Notes: generated by a model from the letters alone, not told the origin. A DNA stretch of 64,000 nt from Chamaecrista fasciculata (GCA_003254925.1 QANZ01023999.1:164133-228132), one strand, 5' to 3'; positions 45,555 through 58,706 are shown, counted from the first letter of the stretch. Numbers and translations: made by a program.

Positions 45555-46120
45555 AATAGCACTGTCAAAACGGGCTTAGGCCCGCGGGCCGGCCCGGCCC
45601 GCCCGCTAAATGGGCGGGCTTGGGCTTAAAAAATTTGGCCCGTTTAGCCCGTGGCCCGTAACGGGCCGGGGCGGTTAGGCCCGTTTACATTTTTTTAAGA
45701 AAATTTGCATGTAAAAATGTTTAGGCCCACGGGCCGGCCCGGCCCGCCTGCTAAATGGGCGGGCTTGGGTTTAAAAAATTTGGCCCGTTTAGCCCGTGGC
45801 CCGTAACGGGCNNNNNNNNNNNNNNNNNNNNNNNNNNNNNNNNNNNNNNNNNNNNNNNNNNNNNNNNNNNNNNNNNNNNNNNNNNNNNNNNNNNNNNNNN
45901 NNNNNNNNNNNNNNNNNNNNNNNNNNNNNNNNNNNNNNNNNNNNNNNNNNNNNNNNNNNNNNNNNNNNNNNNNNNNNNNNNNNNNNNNNNNNNNNNNNNN
46001 ATATATATATATTTAAAATAAAAAAATAAATATAATTTTATTATTAAGTTTTCACTATATTATATATATATATAATTATTAATTGATAGTATATTACTGT
46101 AGCGGGTAGGGTATTTTGAT
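45555..46120. mobile_element. hAT-like GC-rich element, gapped
   Basis: CGGGCC-rich subterminal sequence is present twice in tandem (about 45600-45665 and 45735-45811), then an N gap 45812-46000, then an AT-rich part ending TTTTGATCATCCCTA near 46127. Assembly collapse is likely. Confidence 0.5.
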
Positions 46121-46744
46121 CATCCCTACATTAAAGAATTAATGAGCTATATTGAAGGATCTTTTGAAGGATTTTTATTTTTTTTGAAAAAAAAAATTTA
46201 TTTAGATTTTATTCATGACAATATTAATCAGTAGTTACCTTGAATCCATAATATTATTTCAAGCATTAGAAACATGACCACACAAATTTCATAGCAGAAG
46301 AACGTCCACAACCTGCGACAAGTCCCGCAATCAATTACCTTTCTTTTCAATCTTTTTGATTACTTGTTTAGGTTTTGGTTTTTTCTCCCAATTAATCTAA
46401 ACTTGGCTCACATCTCATACTTAATTACCGTAACAAAAACTTTTAATAAAGATAGTTATATTCAAAAAAATTCAAATTTAAAATTTTATTTAAATAATAT
46501 CAAATTACTTTTGAGTAAACCTTAATTTGATAACAATATATCATTATAGTAATTAAACAAACAACAGTAACAGTACGACATAATGCATGGTTGGTGTACA
46601 TGTGTTCCCTACCAGCAAAATTATTACAACTTCTTCAAAGTATATATGTAAAGAGCAAGCAATACACTCAATACCAACACAACAAATCTAAATAATATTG
46701 TCTTGAATAAAATCTAAATGGCAATAATGTTACTTTGACATATT

Positions 46745-49403
46745 TCATGCATGTTGAGCAATCATTAACAACATCCTCCGTTTTCCTTTTTTTGCTAGTT
46801 TTATCAATGACTTGATGAGGTCCTTGCATTTGCATATCTTGAACACCCAAATGAAAAAACGGATCGTGATGAATACTCCAATGAGTCCAAGCAAGCACGC
46901 CCAGATTTGAAGAGTCCAATAATATATTTCATCAGCTGTTCCGAACAAAACATTAGATGGTGTTATCATGTGGAGGGCAAGAATGTAGGATAATGCTAGA
47001 GATGAGACAGTGACGCACAAGCCTAAGGATAACAACCAAATTAGAGCCTTATTCTTGAGAGGAAATCCACTTACAAGCAAGAGTGTCACACTAAGCGATG
47101 AGACGAAAGAGATGGAATTGCAAATTATGTATAAGAGAAATGCTTCTGAGTGTCGGGCAGCTAACACTGGCTGCCCGGGACAAAACTCACGACCTTCAAT
47201 TTTGTCACAGTTGAGAGCGGATGATGATGATGATGATGATGGTGATGGTGATTGATACAAATTTTGTTGAAGGAAGGAGCCAGGTGGGTTGATTAAGGCT
47301 TGAAAAGTTATGGTTGCTATTACAGTTGACACTAAACTTAGATTTCCCCTCATCTCTTTCATCCATTTTTCTTCGTGTTCAAACCACTTTACTATACTCT
47401 TCAAAATCCATAACAACCAACACCCTATACTCTTCAATTTCTTTATATACCAATTCTCCTTTTGATCAACCTGATCAGCAGCATTATTATTATTATTGCA
47501 TGTTGTTGATTCTACTATTACTGCTGATGGAAGGTGTAGATCAATATTGCCTATTTTTCCATCAGAAGCTTCTTCGTCTTCAATTTTGATGATGCCAGCA
47601 TTCATCAACATCACTTGTATTTCAAGAATCTTGAAATCATCTTTTGGACTATGCTTTACCATATCTTGCACTGTTAAACCCATCTTATTCTTCTTGCCTG
47701 CCGCTTCTCTTATTTCAGAACTTGTCACAAGGTACCTTACAACCTAAATAGTAAACATTCAGTTTAGTGTATATATATATTATTGAGGATTCTATATTTG
47801 TATGGATATAGTATACAATATTTTATCTAAGTCAGGGTATCTACGGTAGTAATTACTAATCTACTCATCCGAGTATTTCATTTAAGTGTAAATAACTATC
47901 TAAAGTGAGATTTGAATTCTTATCACTTAGTTAAGGGAAATAAAAAATCACTAGGTCACATCATGTGGTTATATATATATGTTATAAATATCAAGTTGAT
48001 AGTATTTGTGACATAAATATAATACATACATCTATATTATATATTTTATTTGTTCATTCAAATAGTTATATTCATCTTTTACTTTTAATGGAAAATAAAA
48101 TGACATTTTTTACTGGAATTGTTTGACAGTACTCCATATCTTTTCTAGTAGACGGCTCCATATTTCAATTCTCACCACAAAGATCAGTAGAAGCATGTTG
48201 AAGTCTCACATCACTTAGTTAAAAGGGCTTCTAACTCTATATAGATAATGAGAGAACTCTCTCCCCTTGAGAATTCTTTTGGGGTGAGTTAGACCTTTCT
48301 ACATAGTATCATAGTCAGGTTTAGGTATGTGAAACAGATGAGCCTTACCATGGAGATAACCTATTGGCTTTAGGTTACTATGTCGAGCGTGAGAGGGCGT
48401 GTAAAAGTCCCACATCACTTAGTTAAAAGGCTTTCTAACTCTTTATATATAATGAGATAATCATCTCCCATTGAGAGCTCGATCTTTTAGAATGAGTTAA
48501 ACATTTTTACAAAGCAAGACAATTACAGTATTGTCTGGGAGACAATTACAATATTGTCTTCGTGATCACTCCACATGCCTCGAGATTTCATATCTCTAAT
48601 TAATTCTAATCATGTTCTATATATGTCTTAGAAAAAGAAAGTGATTTATATGATGTACGTTAACTTGCTTGAATTGAACATGAACCAAAGATAAGAGACA
48701 CTTAATTAGAAAAATTAAAACAATTAAAATTCAATAATTGAAGAAAAGAAAAAAATAAAGTGAACTATATATATATTATTTATTGTACCTTAACTTGCTT
48801 TAGCATGATAGCTAAATGGAGAACAGTATTCCCACCGTTCATGTCGGAGCTGGTGAAGTTGAGAAGCTTGCCAGTGAAGTGAAGCTCCAATTCCACTAAG
48901 GCTTTTAAGGTTTCCAACTGGTTATATGTAACACATAAGTAGAATACACTTTTTCCATTGTCACCAGAACTCAAAGACTTTGGCTTCGCTCTTACCAACT
49001 CTCTTACTACTTCTGTTCTCCCTCTCATGGCTGCATAGTGTAGTGGAATTCTGCCTTCTTTATCAGCAAACAAGCATGCCTCACTCTTAGCTTTCAGCAA
49101 TTCCTTCACAATTTCCACGTGGCCCTTTGCCGAAGCCACGTGGAGCGGTGTGCTTCCAGAAGAGTCTAACTCTAGAGCAAGGTCGGGATTGTGAGAGAGA
49201 AGGGTTTTTGTGAAATCAAAATGGCCAAGCAAAGCTGAAATGTGTAAGGGAGTTTCAGTGAAGGATGTTTGTGAGATTTTGAAGAGGATTAATGGATTTT
49301 GTTGTATCAATGAGTTCAAAATTGAGACATTTCCTGTGTATGATGCCTCATAGAGAACACTCATTGGTTCGTGATCTTCACGATGAGAAAAAGAAGTGCT
49401 CAT
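46745..49403 (-). CDS. Ankyrin-repeat PGG-domain membrane protein, gene B (two exons)
   Basis: Exon 1 is 48789-49403 and exon 2 is 46745-47743, joined in phase 0 (AAG|GTACAA donor, TTTAG|GTT acceptor) to give about 537 residues. Exon 1 is exactly as long as in gene A (205 codons) and carries the same ankyrin units (TPLHIS, TPLHVASAKGHVEIVKELL, IPLHYAAMRGRTEVVREL). Exon 2 starts VVRYLV, followed by the PGG region (INPPGS), a Ser-rich linker with a GAT-type trinucleotide run, CPGQP, and four hydrophobic helices. The start at 49401-49403 is used because the 33 upstream in-frame codons overlap the TATA box. It is a BDA1-like membrane ankyrin protein by family; the immune role is inferred. Intact and probably functional, a tandem paralogue of gene A. 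Confidence 0.9.
48190..48515. repeat. Two copies of a dispersed repeat in gene B's intron
   Basis: Each copy carries TCACATCACTTAGTTAAAAG ... CTAACTCT(A/T)TATA and a GTGAGTTAGACC/ATGAGTTAAAC end. A third relative is at 14675-14790. They probably derive from a small LTR or TRIM element. Confidence 0.5.
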
Positions 49404-49500
49404 TTTGATGCTCCTTGCTTCACTATACTTATTGGTTTTGTGAAAATGGTAGTGTGATTGATGAGTATGGTTAGATCTATATATAGGAAAACATGCATGC
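49404..49500 (-). promoter_or_regulatory. Core promoter and leader of gene B
   Basis: On the minus strand a CTATATATAG box lies at 49477-49486, about 75 bp upstream of the ATG. This predicts a transcription start near 49450 and a leader of about 45 bases. Gene A lacks a comparable TATA box because of its hAT insertion. Confidence 0.7.
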
Positions 49501-49789
49501 ATGCTTGTTCATTGTGAATAGGAAAATATATCTTTCACGATTTTGAAAGAAAAAATAATGTAAATTTAAATAAAAAAAGCTAAATTCTCTTTCATCACAG
49601 TGCAAAATTCAATACGTATCTTATACAGTGACTAAAGTCTGCAGGTCTTGTGAAATAAGAGTTTGAATAGGCTAGAGATTTAATTTCTTGTAAAAACGTC
49701 ACTAGCCCCACTACAACTAAATTTAGAATTAGAATTTGCTTTGTTTGCAAATTTGTTTCCTTTGTCTTAACATACTACCTCTCTTTCCC

Positions 49790-50850
49790 AGTTCCCACCT
49801 TATTAGACTTCCTTCCTATCTTAATTTCCAGCTTTATTAAACTTGTCACAATGACATTTTAGAATATTCAAACCCTATATATTAGCCGTATTAATTTATA
49901 AATATCTTTTTCACAAATAATTATAAGTCATTGAGTTCATTCTATATATAAATGTTGTAATAAAAAATAACTTCATAATATTTTAGAATTCTTATAAGGT
50001 AATAGTACATTATTTTATCATATTTAAAATAAGTTGATTGGGCCTGTATCTTTAATTCCAATAGTTGTACTGATTGTAGATGTTCCTTGAAATACATAGA
50101 TAATTGAATTAAACGGTGTATTTGTTTATCATTAGACACATCTTTCAATGTTTACCCTTATTTTAAGAAGGGCATTTTAAGACAACAAAGTTGATACCAA
50201 CCTATACTTTTAATAGCAGTAAAAATATATAATATAATCTATTGGTAATGCTGTGAGGTCGATTGTTTAAACAAATTAATATTTCTTTCTATCTCTTTCT
50301 GATTTTATTTGAAACAAAAAAAAGTGAAAAAAAGAAGAAATCTATCACCATAGACAGACTATTTGACTGTGAGATGAGGATGATCTAACAATCCCACTTT
50401 TTCAAGCATCACCCTAATTTATTTCCCGGAGGTTTCTTTACAGTTTATAATTTTATATGAATATCTAATTTCTCCTTGTCCTTTTAATTGGCACATATAT
50501 ACCAAAATTGAAAAGTCGTTGCAGAAAAACCACGTAGGGTAGAAAACCTCTTTTCCCTCTTTTATTGCCGTATGCAATGATTTTAAATAGGTGATGGGCT
50601 GCCTTATAGATTAACAAAGTTCAAGTTGAAATTATAAATTTAATCATGCATGATGCATGCATTTTACGGATAATCCAAGTTGTTAAGGTTATGAATCAGT
50701 CAACTCAAGTAAGTGCATCATCCTCAAACAAACGATAGAGAACAAATTATTGGTCCCCTACTCTATATAAAGAACATATTTTTAGAAATGATTGGAAGTT
50801 GAAACCACTTGTTACATCAAATTGTAAGATTCTTTGTATTTAAATAAAAT
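49790..50850. repeat. Segmental duplication block 2 (gene B upstream)
   Basis: Recurs at about 62610-63545 with scattered differences (for example CAGTCATTGAGTTCATTCTA, and the AACAAATTATTGGTCCCC/ACTCTATA block). It continues after the solo LTR at 53515-53760. Confidence 0.75.
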
Positions 50851-53514
50851 TGTTGGACTAAATTTTGTTAAGTAAGTCGTTAATTAATTAATCAATTTAA
50901 TTAATTATTTATTTGTTAAAAAAATAGGGATTATGTTTTTGATAATGTCAAATACTTAATTATTAATCCCAAAGTCTGAAGTCATATCCTCTATAAGTGA
51001 TAAGTTCACTTCTTAGCTTTTGCAAACACTCTTACTGAAATTCTGGCTTTTACCATATTTAGAAAAGAACTTGTACTTGCCAGTTTCCTTTCAAGGAAAC
51101 GCTCCTTTGTTGTCTTTGTGATGCAAGAGACAAGTACAAAAAGCAGATAAACTACCTACTCTGCGTACCATCTCTCTGACTCAAGGAAAAGAACTCGAGA
51201 ACTACAATGCAGAAGGTACTGACGTGCTGTGTGCTACTCAGAACCTATAAAAGAGACGTTGAAGAAGAAGAAAAACGTGAAGCTCCATCCAAGCATTAAA
51301 TGCAAGATCAAATCAGAGATTAACCAAGATCTCAAGATGGACAACCTTGCTCTGATCTTCAGAAAGAGTCGTTGCTACTTTGGACCGTTGAAGCTTCAGC
51401 TCCTGATCAGCCCAAAAGTGAACAAGTTATTTGGCCTTCTTTTGGTATGTTTATAATAATAATATATTAGAATTAGACCAATTAATATGCTAAGGGCAAC
51501 ACTAAGGTATGGTGGAATAAAGTGGATAAAATGAGTTAATTAGCGTTATTTATTATACTTTATAAATAGGTGCTACTTAATGTTTATTCAGTGTTTCAGA
51601 TATCCAAACAGGGCCAAACCAAGAGGGAAATATCAGAATATTCCAGAAGATCGCGTTGAGCAAAAGAAATCTTTGCGCCGCCACGTGGGCCGCCGGCCCA
51701 GATTCGGTGATTCACACGGCGCAGGAATATTCCAGAATATGACGTCAGCAAATAAGCTTCAGAAGAGATTGAGTCTGCGCCGTCTCTTTGGGCCAGCGGC
51801 TCAAAAAGGGAAATCTCACGGCTCAGAATATTCAGACGAAGTAGAGTATGTTTTGCACGGCTACGATTCAAGATCCGAAGATATAATCGAAATATCGCAG
51901 ATATTTCACTGCGCCTTCGTATTGGGCCGCCGGCGCAGCCCACGGCCCAGAGGCAAAAATCTTCCCTTGACTTGCGGATCAAGCACACTACTCCACACTA
52001 TAAATAGAGGTCGTCATTCTACGCTCAAAGCACTCTAGATCGCTCCAATTCTCTTTAGTTTAGAATAGTTCTCATCTTAGAGCATGAGTAACTAATTAGG
52101 TAGATACTTGAGGAATGCCTCAAGGATGTAACCTCAGCTCACCATGTTTCGTTGTAAAGTCCAGAAGTTGATGTTGCATTTATGAGGTATGACTAACTCT
52201 TCCAAGTGTTATTGTTAAAGTTTTTTATATATAAGTCGTAGATCATATTTCGTTAAAGTAATGGGACCTTGACATTCCCGGAGTCTGTCTCTCTCACGAT
52301 TAATCAAGTAGCTCTTTAGGGTTTGCTAAAGAGTGATTTACAATAACTTGTTTGCATAATTAGGATCGTCATTGATATATATACATATGTTTGTTTATTG
52401 TTCCGATGTAACAATAATATAGATTGTCCCGAAGAGCTTTGGCAAATAGCTCATGAATCCAGTCATGGATGAGTTACCTATCCTAATATTGTAACCTCTC
52501 TATTGTTTGATTGATTGTGTTTATAGTTTAAATACATATTCCAACGTAGAAAAGTAAATGCATATTCATTATCTAATCTTTATGATGAACGAACTATGAT
52601 AGTCCATCTCTAGGGTTTTCTCTCAAGTATTGTTTTGACTCTTAAATATCTTATTAAATCGTGACAATCCTCAAGAATAGAAGTTATAGTCTTCGTCACA
52701 ATTCTTCTTACCTCATCACATTGAGTTTCGCGAGAGTTCGACCTTGGGTACGCATCTATACTATATTTTAATAAATATAGTTTATACTTGCGAGGCTCGA
52801 GTATAAATTAAACTTGATTTGCACTTTTGCAACACGCCGTGACACCTTACGACGGGTGTCCAGTCAGCTCCTAACGGCTAGTTCCTTCAGAGGCTCTATA
52901 TATATATGAAGCAGAATAAGAATTGAAGAGATACAAGACACACACAACTCACAACGATCATATAATCTTCTCTGTACTCTCTTCAATTTTAGCTTAGTGC
53001 TATACAGTCTTAGTGATTACTCTCCTAGTGAGAAGAACTCAATTCCTTTTATTCTTTCACTGGGTAGTTCCTAGAAGGCTTTTCTAGCTTCCTGCGTAAA
53101 ACCCTTTGGGTGAGCCTTAGTGTTTAAGGTTGGATAGGTTTGGTAATAGCTTAGAAAGCTTCGTGTGACACTGGGTTGTTATTGTACTAGTTGAGCTTGT
53201 AAAACCAAGTGTGGTGAATCCCCGGGAAAAGGGTTAGCTCTTGTGTACTTGTTAACCTCATTATAAAAACTCTCTTGCTGTGTGCTTGATGAGTGGACGT
53301 AGTATCAGGTGCAAACTTGGTGTGAACCACCATATATCGTGGTGTGATTTTTCTGATCCTTTAACTCCTTATTTGTTATTGACTAACAGTTTGTTTGTAG
53401 GAATTCCTTTTAAGGAACTGAGTTGGGTAAATTGAAAAAGTGAAAAGGTTTTAAAAATACCAATTCACCCCCCCCCCCCCCACCCCCCACTTGGTTGTTC
53501 CATTCACACTAACA
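50851..53514 (+). mobile_element. Solo LTR with a nested solo LTR
   Basis: Begins TGTTGGACTAAATT and ends CACTAACA. An exact AAAAT duplication lies at 50846-50850 and 53515-53519. The duplicated host copy at about 63545 lacks it, which confirms insertion. The outer LTR has a TATATATATGAAGC box near 52893 and a C-homopolymer (53467-53486) near its end. The style recalls SIRE-type copia LTRs (inference). A second LTR lies within (51444-52823). Confidence 0.8.
51444..52823 (+). mobile_element. Nested solo LTR
   Basis: About 1.38 kb ending ACTTGATTTGCA. CTTTT flanks both sides (51439-51443 and 52824-52828); the expected initial T seems merged with the T run. It contains a CTATAAATAG box at about 52000 and GC-rich GGCCGCCGGCCC near 51690, quite unlike the host LTR. 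No coding region accepted. Confidence 0.55.
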
Positions 53515-53760
53515 AAAATAATTATTAAATTATATAAATATGTGCATGAAAAATAAATTAACATAAATTTTATACCGCTAGATGAGCAACAACATCGTAC
53601 GACGTCAATAGTTTTTTATTTGCGCATGCAGGCCGGAGAGCTAGCTACAAGAGAGTTTGCTATCTCATGCATCATCATCACTAGGAAGTTTTCATTAATA
53701 AATGTCAAACTCAATGACCTAACAGGTAGAGGTGTTACAAGCAAAACCGAGTCTGGTTTT
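53515..53760. repeat. Segmental duplication block 3
   Basis: Three related copies: here, 62480-62590 and 63550-63740. They share an ACGTCAATA or ACATCGATA phrase, AGCTACAAGAGAGTTT-type and GCATCATCATCA-type sequence. Confidence 0.65.
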
Positions 53761-53843
53761 GATAAGACTTAGCTAGAATGAAAAATTACATGAGTTTTTA
53801 GGATTTAAGAGAGGAAAATATAACAATGAAAAAACATTAAAGA

Positions 53844-54030
53844 GAATCAAGTTTCGTTGGTCTAGTGGTCAGCTCACTAGGTCGCTTAAGCAAGTGTCGG
53901 GGGTTCGAATCCCGCCTTATGTATGCAGCAATCAATTGGTCAGCTTAGACTCTTAAATAGAGCTCAGATCTGCAAAAGATTAATCCTTAGCCTATGAGGC
54001 TAGGGATACCTTAGGCAACAAAAAAAAAAG
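53844..54030 (+). mobile_element. tRNA-derived SINE
   Basis: 187 bp, same family as 31140-31321. A box TGGTCTAGTGGTCAGCTCAC, B box GGGTTCGAATCCC, with an A tail at the 3' end. Target duplication CATTAAAGA at 53835-53843 and 54031-54039. The intact boxes suggest a younger copy than 31140. Confidence 0.88.
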
Positions 54031-56544
54031 CATTAAAGAAGGAGCTAAAGTGATGAATCTTTTGAATTTTTTTTTTAGTTCTTAAAATTATTTTACTGTG
54101 CTTGCTAACTTTTTTTTTTTATTATAACAATTGATTTTGTTCTGTTTATTAAATTAAAAAACAAATATTTTCGCTGCCTTGATGTTCCAATAAAAAAAAA
54201 TCACTTGAGACATGTCGTACGAGTGGTAGGAGTCTTTGTTAAATCAACTGGGAAATCGTAACCATGATTGTGAAGTTATTGTATCATTCACAGCTGAATT
54301 TGTCTCTTTTTTTATAACAAACGAAATTCTTTAAGAAACAAGGAAAGCAGTAACATAGGTTGTATAACAGTCAGAGGTTATACTGCTCGACTACTACTAG
54401 GAATACTAGCTACGTGAGAAGACAAATTACAAACCACATTACAGGCCGAATTACTAGGCACATTACAAGACGAATTACAAGCAAAAGTACTAGGTATATT
54501 ACTTGTCCTAGGAAAAGAGTGATGCATATAATCATAAAAACAAGACATAGAGATAAAGCTTAGCATAGATGAAAAGATAGTCTTTGGAGAGAGATTCGAT
54601 CCTCCCCAATTTGCTAAGAGATATGCCGGTTGATTAGCTTCCCTAAAGATGTGTTGAATTTGAGCATCTTCAAAGAGTTGCAGGAAGCATCTGCAATTGT
54701 GAATAAGAGAGAAGAGATGGTGGTGAGAAGAAATGTTGGGATCAGTAAGAAGATGAACTGCGAGAGAAGAGTCTGTTTTAACAATAATATGAGTGATATT
54801 TAGATCTTTAGCAAGATGTAGGCCATGAAGAATACTCCATAGCTCAGACTTTAAGTTGTTTCCTGCACCAAGAAAGATGGAAAAACCAGAATGCCAATTT
54901 CCAGTACAATCTCTAATAATTCCTCCGGCACTAATTAAGTTTTCCTTTGCTGAACTATCACAGTTTAATTTAAAATAGGGCATAGTGGGTTTAATCCAAG
55001 AAATGTAAGAAGTAGAAGAAGACGAAGGAGAAACAGTATTATTTGAGAAGATATAGTAAAACTCAATAGATTCAGCTATACTATTTTTGATAATAAGGGA
55101 AGGATTGAAAGGTTTCTTGTTGAACAATAAGTTATTTCTAGCAATCCATATGTTTCTAATAACTATAATGAAGAGGATATGCCAAGGGATATGAAGATAG
55201 CATTTTTTTTCTTGTGATTACTATGAAATTTTAACCAATCAGGGAAGGCAGTGCTGATATTGGTAGTAGGAGGGTCAAGGGAATTCCAAATCGGAGAGAT
55301 TTTAGTGCAATTCCTCAGAAGGTGTTCCAAATTTTCAATGGTATCCTGACATAAGACATACAAAGGGGAAGGAGTACAATTTTTATTGAAGAGAATACTA
55401 TTGGTAGGAATAGCATTGTTGAGAGATTTCCAAAGAAAAAGAGAATAGAGAGGTGGGAGATTGATTTTCCATATCCAAGAATGGTCATAGGGTTGGCAGT
55501 CTTTGAAGAGTGAGAGGTAAGCTGAAGAAGAGGTAAAGATGCCATTTGAAGAAGGAGACCAGGTAATGAAATCAGAAATGGTATTAGTGGAATCAATGTG
55601 GGTGGCTATGATCTTATTTTTAATATTAGTAGGTAAAACATAGGGAATAAGAGAGAGATCAAAACAATTGTGACCATTAAGATAGGAAGAAACAGAGAAG
55701 AGGTTGTGATTAAAAGGGAGAGGGCCAAAAAGGATATTATTTAAAGGCCCACAGGGTAACCAATTATCAGTCCAGAACTTGACTTTTTGACCATTTCCAA
55801 GAATCCAAATAGAATTATCTTTAATAATGTTGTTGTCTTTATCAATACTCCTTCTAATAAAAGATTTATTATGAATGTTTTTATTTAGGTTAGTGCCGTA
55901 TTTAATTCTCAGAACAGTAGAACAAAGGTTGGTTTTGTTAGAAAGAGTATTCCACCTAATTTTTGCCATGAAGGAAGCATTAATGTAGTTCGTTTTCCTA
56001 ATACCTAAGCCACCATAACTTTTAGGAGTGGTTATATACAATCCCAATTTATATGATGAATCTTTCTAGTATTTTCATCATGGCCCCAAAGAAAATTTCT
56101 ATTAATAGACTCAATTTTTTTTTGAATAGAGATAGGAAGGGAGAAGGACTGCATAGTGTGAGCAGCAATAAAGGAAAGAGTGGAGTTTATAAGTTGAATC
56201 CTACCAGCCATGGAAAGAGAGTTTCGTTTCCAGCCTTGAAGTTTGTTGTAAAGATTAGAAATGATAAAGTTGAAGTCCGATTTATTGTAGGAAGGCTTAA
56301 GAAGGAGACCAAGGTAGTTTCCCAAGGAGTTGGAGGAGGTAGGAACACTTTTTGAAAGCCAAATTTTTTATTTTTCAAGGTTGAAATTAAGATGAGAAAC
56401 TTAAGAAAAGTTATTAAGGCAAGTTTGAAGAGAGGAAATGTTTCTAGTGGTAGCCTTAGCAAAAAGTAAGATATCATCAACAAAAAGAAGATGAGAGAAA
56501 GTAATATTGTTACTATTGCTTCTATTTGTGAAAGAAAAAGGAGT

Positions 56545-57402
56545 CTAGTTTTTTGAACTAACGTCATGAAAAATAGAATGACTCAGATATTCCATGGCTA
56601 AAATAAAAAGATAAAATGATATAGGATCACCTTGTCTAATTCCTCTTAGAGGTTTAAAACTAGAAAGGTTTTTACCATTAATGATAGGTGTATAGAGAAA
56701 AGAATGGAAAATAGAGTTGATGATAGATAGCCAAATATCAGGAAAGTTAAAAAAATTAAGCATCTTAAGAATAAAATCCCAAGAAATAGAGTCGAAAGCC
56801 TTAGTGATGTCTAATTTGATCACCGTCCATCCAGATTTTGATTTAGAAAGGTTCATGGAATGAATAATTTCATGACCAGTTATAAAAAGATCATTAACAT
56901 GCTTACCTTTTTGGAAAGCACCTTGAAAAGGCGAAATTAAGTTAGGAAGGAAAGGTTTAAGGCGATTAGTAAGAAGTTTACTAAGGATCTTATAATGGGT
57001 CAAGCAAAGACCAATAGGTCGCAAATGAGAAGGCTTAGAGGCATTTTTAATTTTTGGAATAAGGAAAAGTAAAGTGTTACCCCAAGAACTAGGGACAATA
57101 CCTGTTTTGAAAATATTATTAATAAGAGAGATGATTTGATCTTTTATGGTTATCAAGTTTTTTTGGTAAAAGATGGCATGAAGTCCATCTTCCCCCGGGG
57201 TTTTGAGAGGATGGAGATCAAAGCAAGCTGATTTTATTTCTAAAGTCGAGGGATGGTTAGATAAAGAGTCTTTTTGGGCATTAGTGAGGCTAGGAAGAGT
57301 GTTGAGAGAAGGGTGGGAGGAGGAAGGGTTATTAGGATAAGAATAAATATTTTTAAAATAAGATTGAATAGAAATCGCAATTTCTTCTTGATCCCAAGAG
57401 AT
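56545..57402 (-). pseudogene. LINE reverse transcriptase, open part
   Basis: The longest undamaged part of the LINE, from DDSISWDQEEIAISIQSYF to the block with RQGDPISFYLF. The downstream frameshift separates it from its own FVDD catalytic motif, so no functional polymerase results. Confidence 0.8.
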
Positions 57403-58706
57403 GGAGTCGTCTATTAGCAGCTCTATTATACTTATTTTCAGACCAAATTGACTCATTTTATCAATAACTAAATCCACTTTATTGCCTTTTTATTCTAGTT
57501 TTGTTGGCTGCCTCTTCTTTCTCTTATTTTGCCTAATCTTAAGTCCTATGGGCATAGGACTAATTCCTTTTCTTTGCTGAAGTAATTCTAACTCTGTTTG
57601 TCTCTCTTTTAAGTGACCCAATCTTTTGCTGCCACCTCAGCCTTCTATTTGGAGGAACTTTCAGATTCATTTAGTGGTGGTCATGTTCCAATCATGTGTC
57701 AAGGGTTTCATTTAGGAAAGGCAAGCATATTTAAGGGAGAGGATGTATTTTGGAGAGGAGGACGCATAATTTGGAGGCTGAAGCAAGAGCAACTCGTGGG
57801 AAGCAATTTGGGAGAAGACCCAGTCGTCATCTTCATCCTATCTTCATCTCTACTAGTTTTTCTTCTTTTCCTTAGCTTTAATTTCGTTTTTGTCATGAAT
57901 ATTAGAGGCTAGACCTCTAATCTAGCTTGGTTGTATAGCGATTTGGAGAATTTTATGTTTTGAGACTATACTTTGAGCTTAATGCAATCTTATTTTCCTT
58001 TGAGTTTTGATTCTCTCTCTGATTTAATTCTATGTTTGTCTTGGATGGATGATATTAAAGGGCCCCTAATTGTATTTCATTCTTGATCAATCTTGTCATC
58101 TAGGATCAAATCTTTGTTTGATGTTTAGAGAAGTGACACATGCTTTGTTAGTAGAATAACTTCATTTCTATTTTCAAAAGTATGAGAAGGAATCTCTAGT
58201 TTAGCTACCACCACTGAAACCTAGTTAAATTAGGCTTAGTTTATCTCTTGCTTTAATTGTTCTTGAACTTGAGAGTCTGTTACTTAAGAGTTTGAGATAA
58301 ATGAAGTAGGTCGGTTCCAACTTCTGATTTTTGTGAGATATTGATGAAATCTGAATTTTCTTCAAGCTAAGCAAACGCAAGGTTATAAGATGTTTTGTCA
58401 ATGATTAACATGAGAAACTTCATTTCAATATGCAACCCAGCTAGATGTTTTTATTGTTGAATTTTCTAAACCTATTTTGTTGTTTTAATTGTCAATTGAA
58501 TCCTTAAACCAATTTACTTCTCTTTACTTTAGTTTTCACTATTTAGAATCATAATTCACAACTCTCTTCCCTTTAAGTGTTATTGTTATTTTTAAACTTG
58601 AATTTTAGTCATTCTTCCCCGTTGGAATCGACCCTACTCACCACTATATGCAAAATTAAGGAATTCGAAGAAGTAGGATTTAATTTGTTGGTTTCGACCC
58701 CTGACA
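57403..58706 (+). mobile_element. LTR-like insertion inside the LINE
   Basis: LINE coding sequence stops at RDDG (58707) and resumes with DDSISWDQEE at about 57402. The 1.3 kb between is foreign, ends CCCCTGACA on the plus strand, and contains a CGTTGGAATCGACCCTACTC-type phrase typical of gypsy LTR 3' parts. I could not match a 5-bp duplication, so boundaries and class are provisional. Confidence 0.5.

Noticed and set aside
45755..46029. Plus-strand ORFs spanning the N gap
   Set aside because: Most of the reading is unknown bases; the flanking codons are hAT subterminal sequence.
51580..52038. 152-codon plus-strand ORF and its 130-codon antisense partner
   Set aside because: Both lie in a GC-rich part of the nested solo LTR, show no domain, and mirror each other as expected for chance open frames.
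53865..53930. tRNA-like segment with A and B boxes
   Set aside because: It lacks a full cloverleaf and is followed by a SINE body, A tail and target duplication, so it is a SINE head, not a tRNA gene.
57613..57912. 99-codon plus-strand ORF in the insertion within the LINE
   Set aside because: No recognisable domain, and it sits in LTR-like non-coding sequence.
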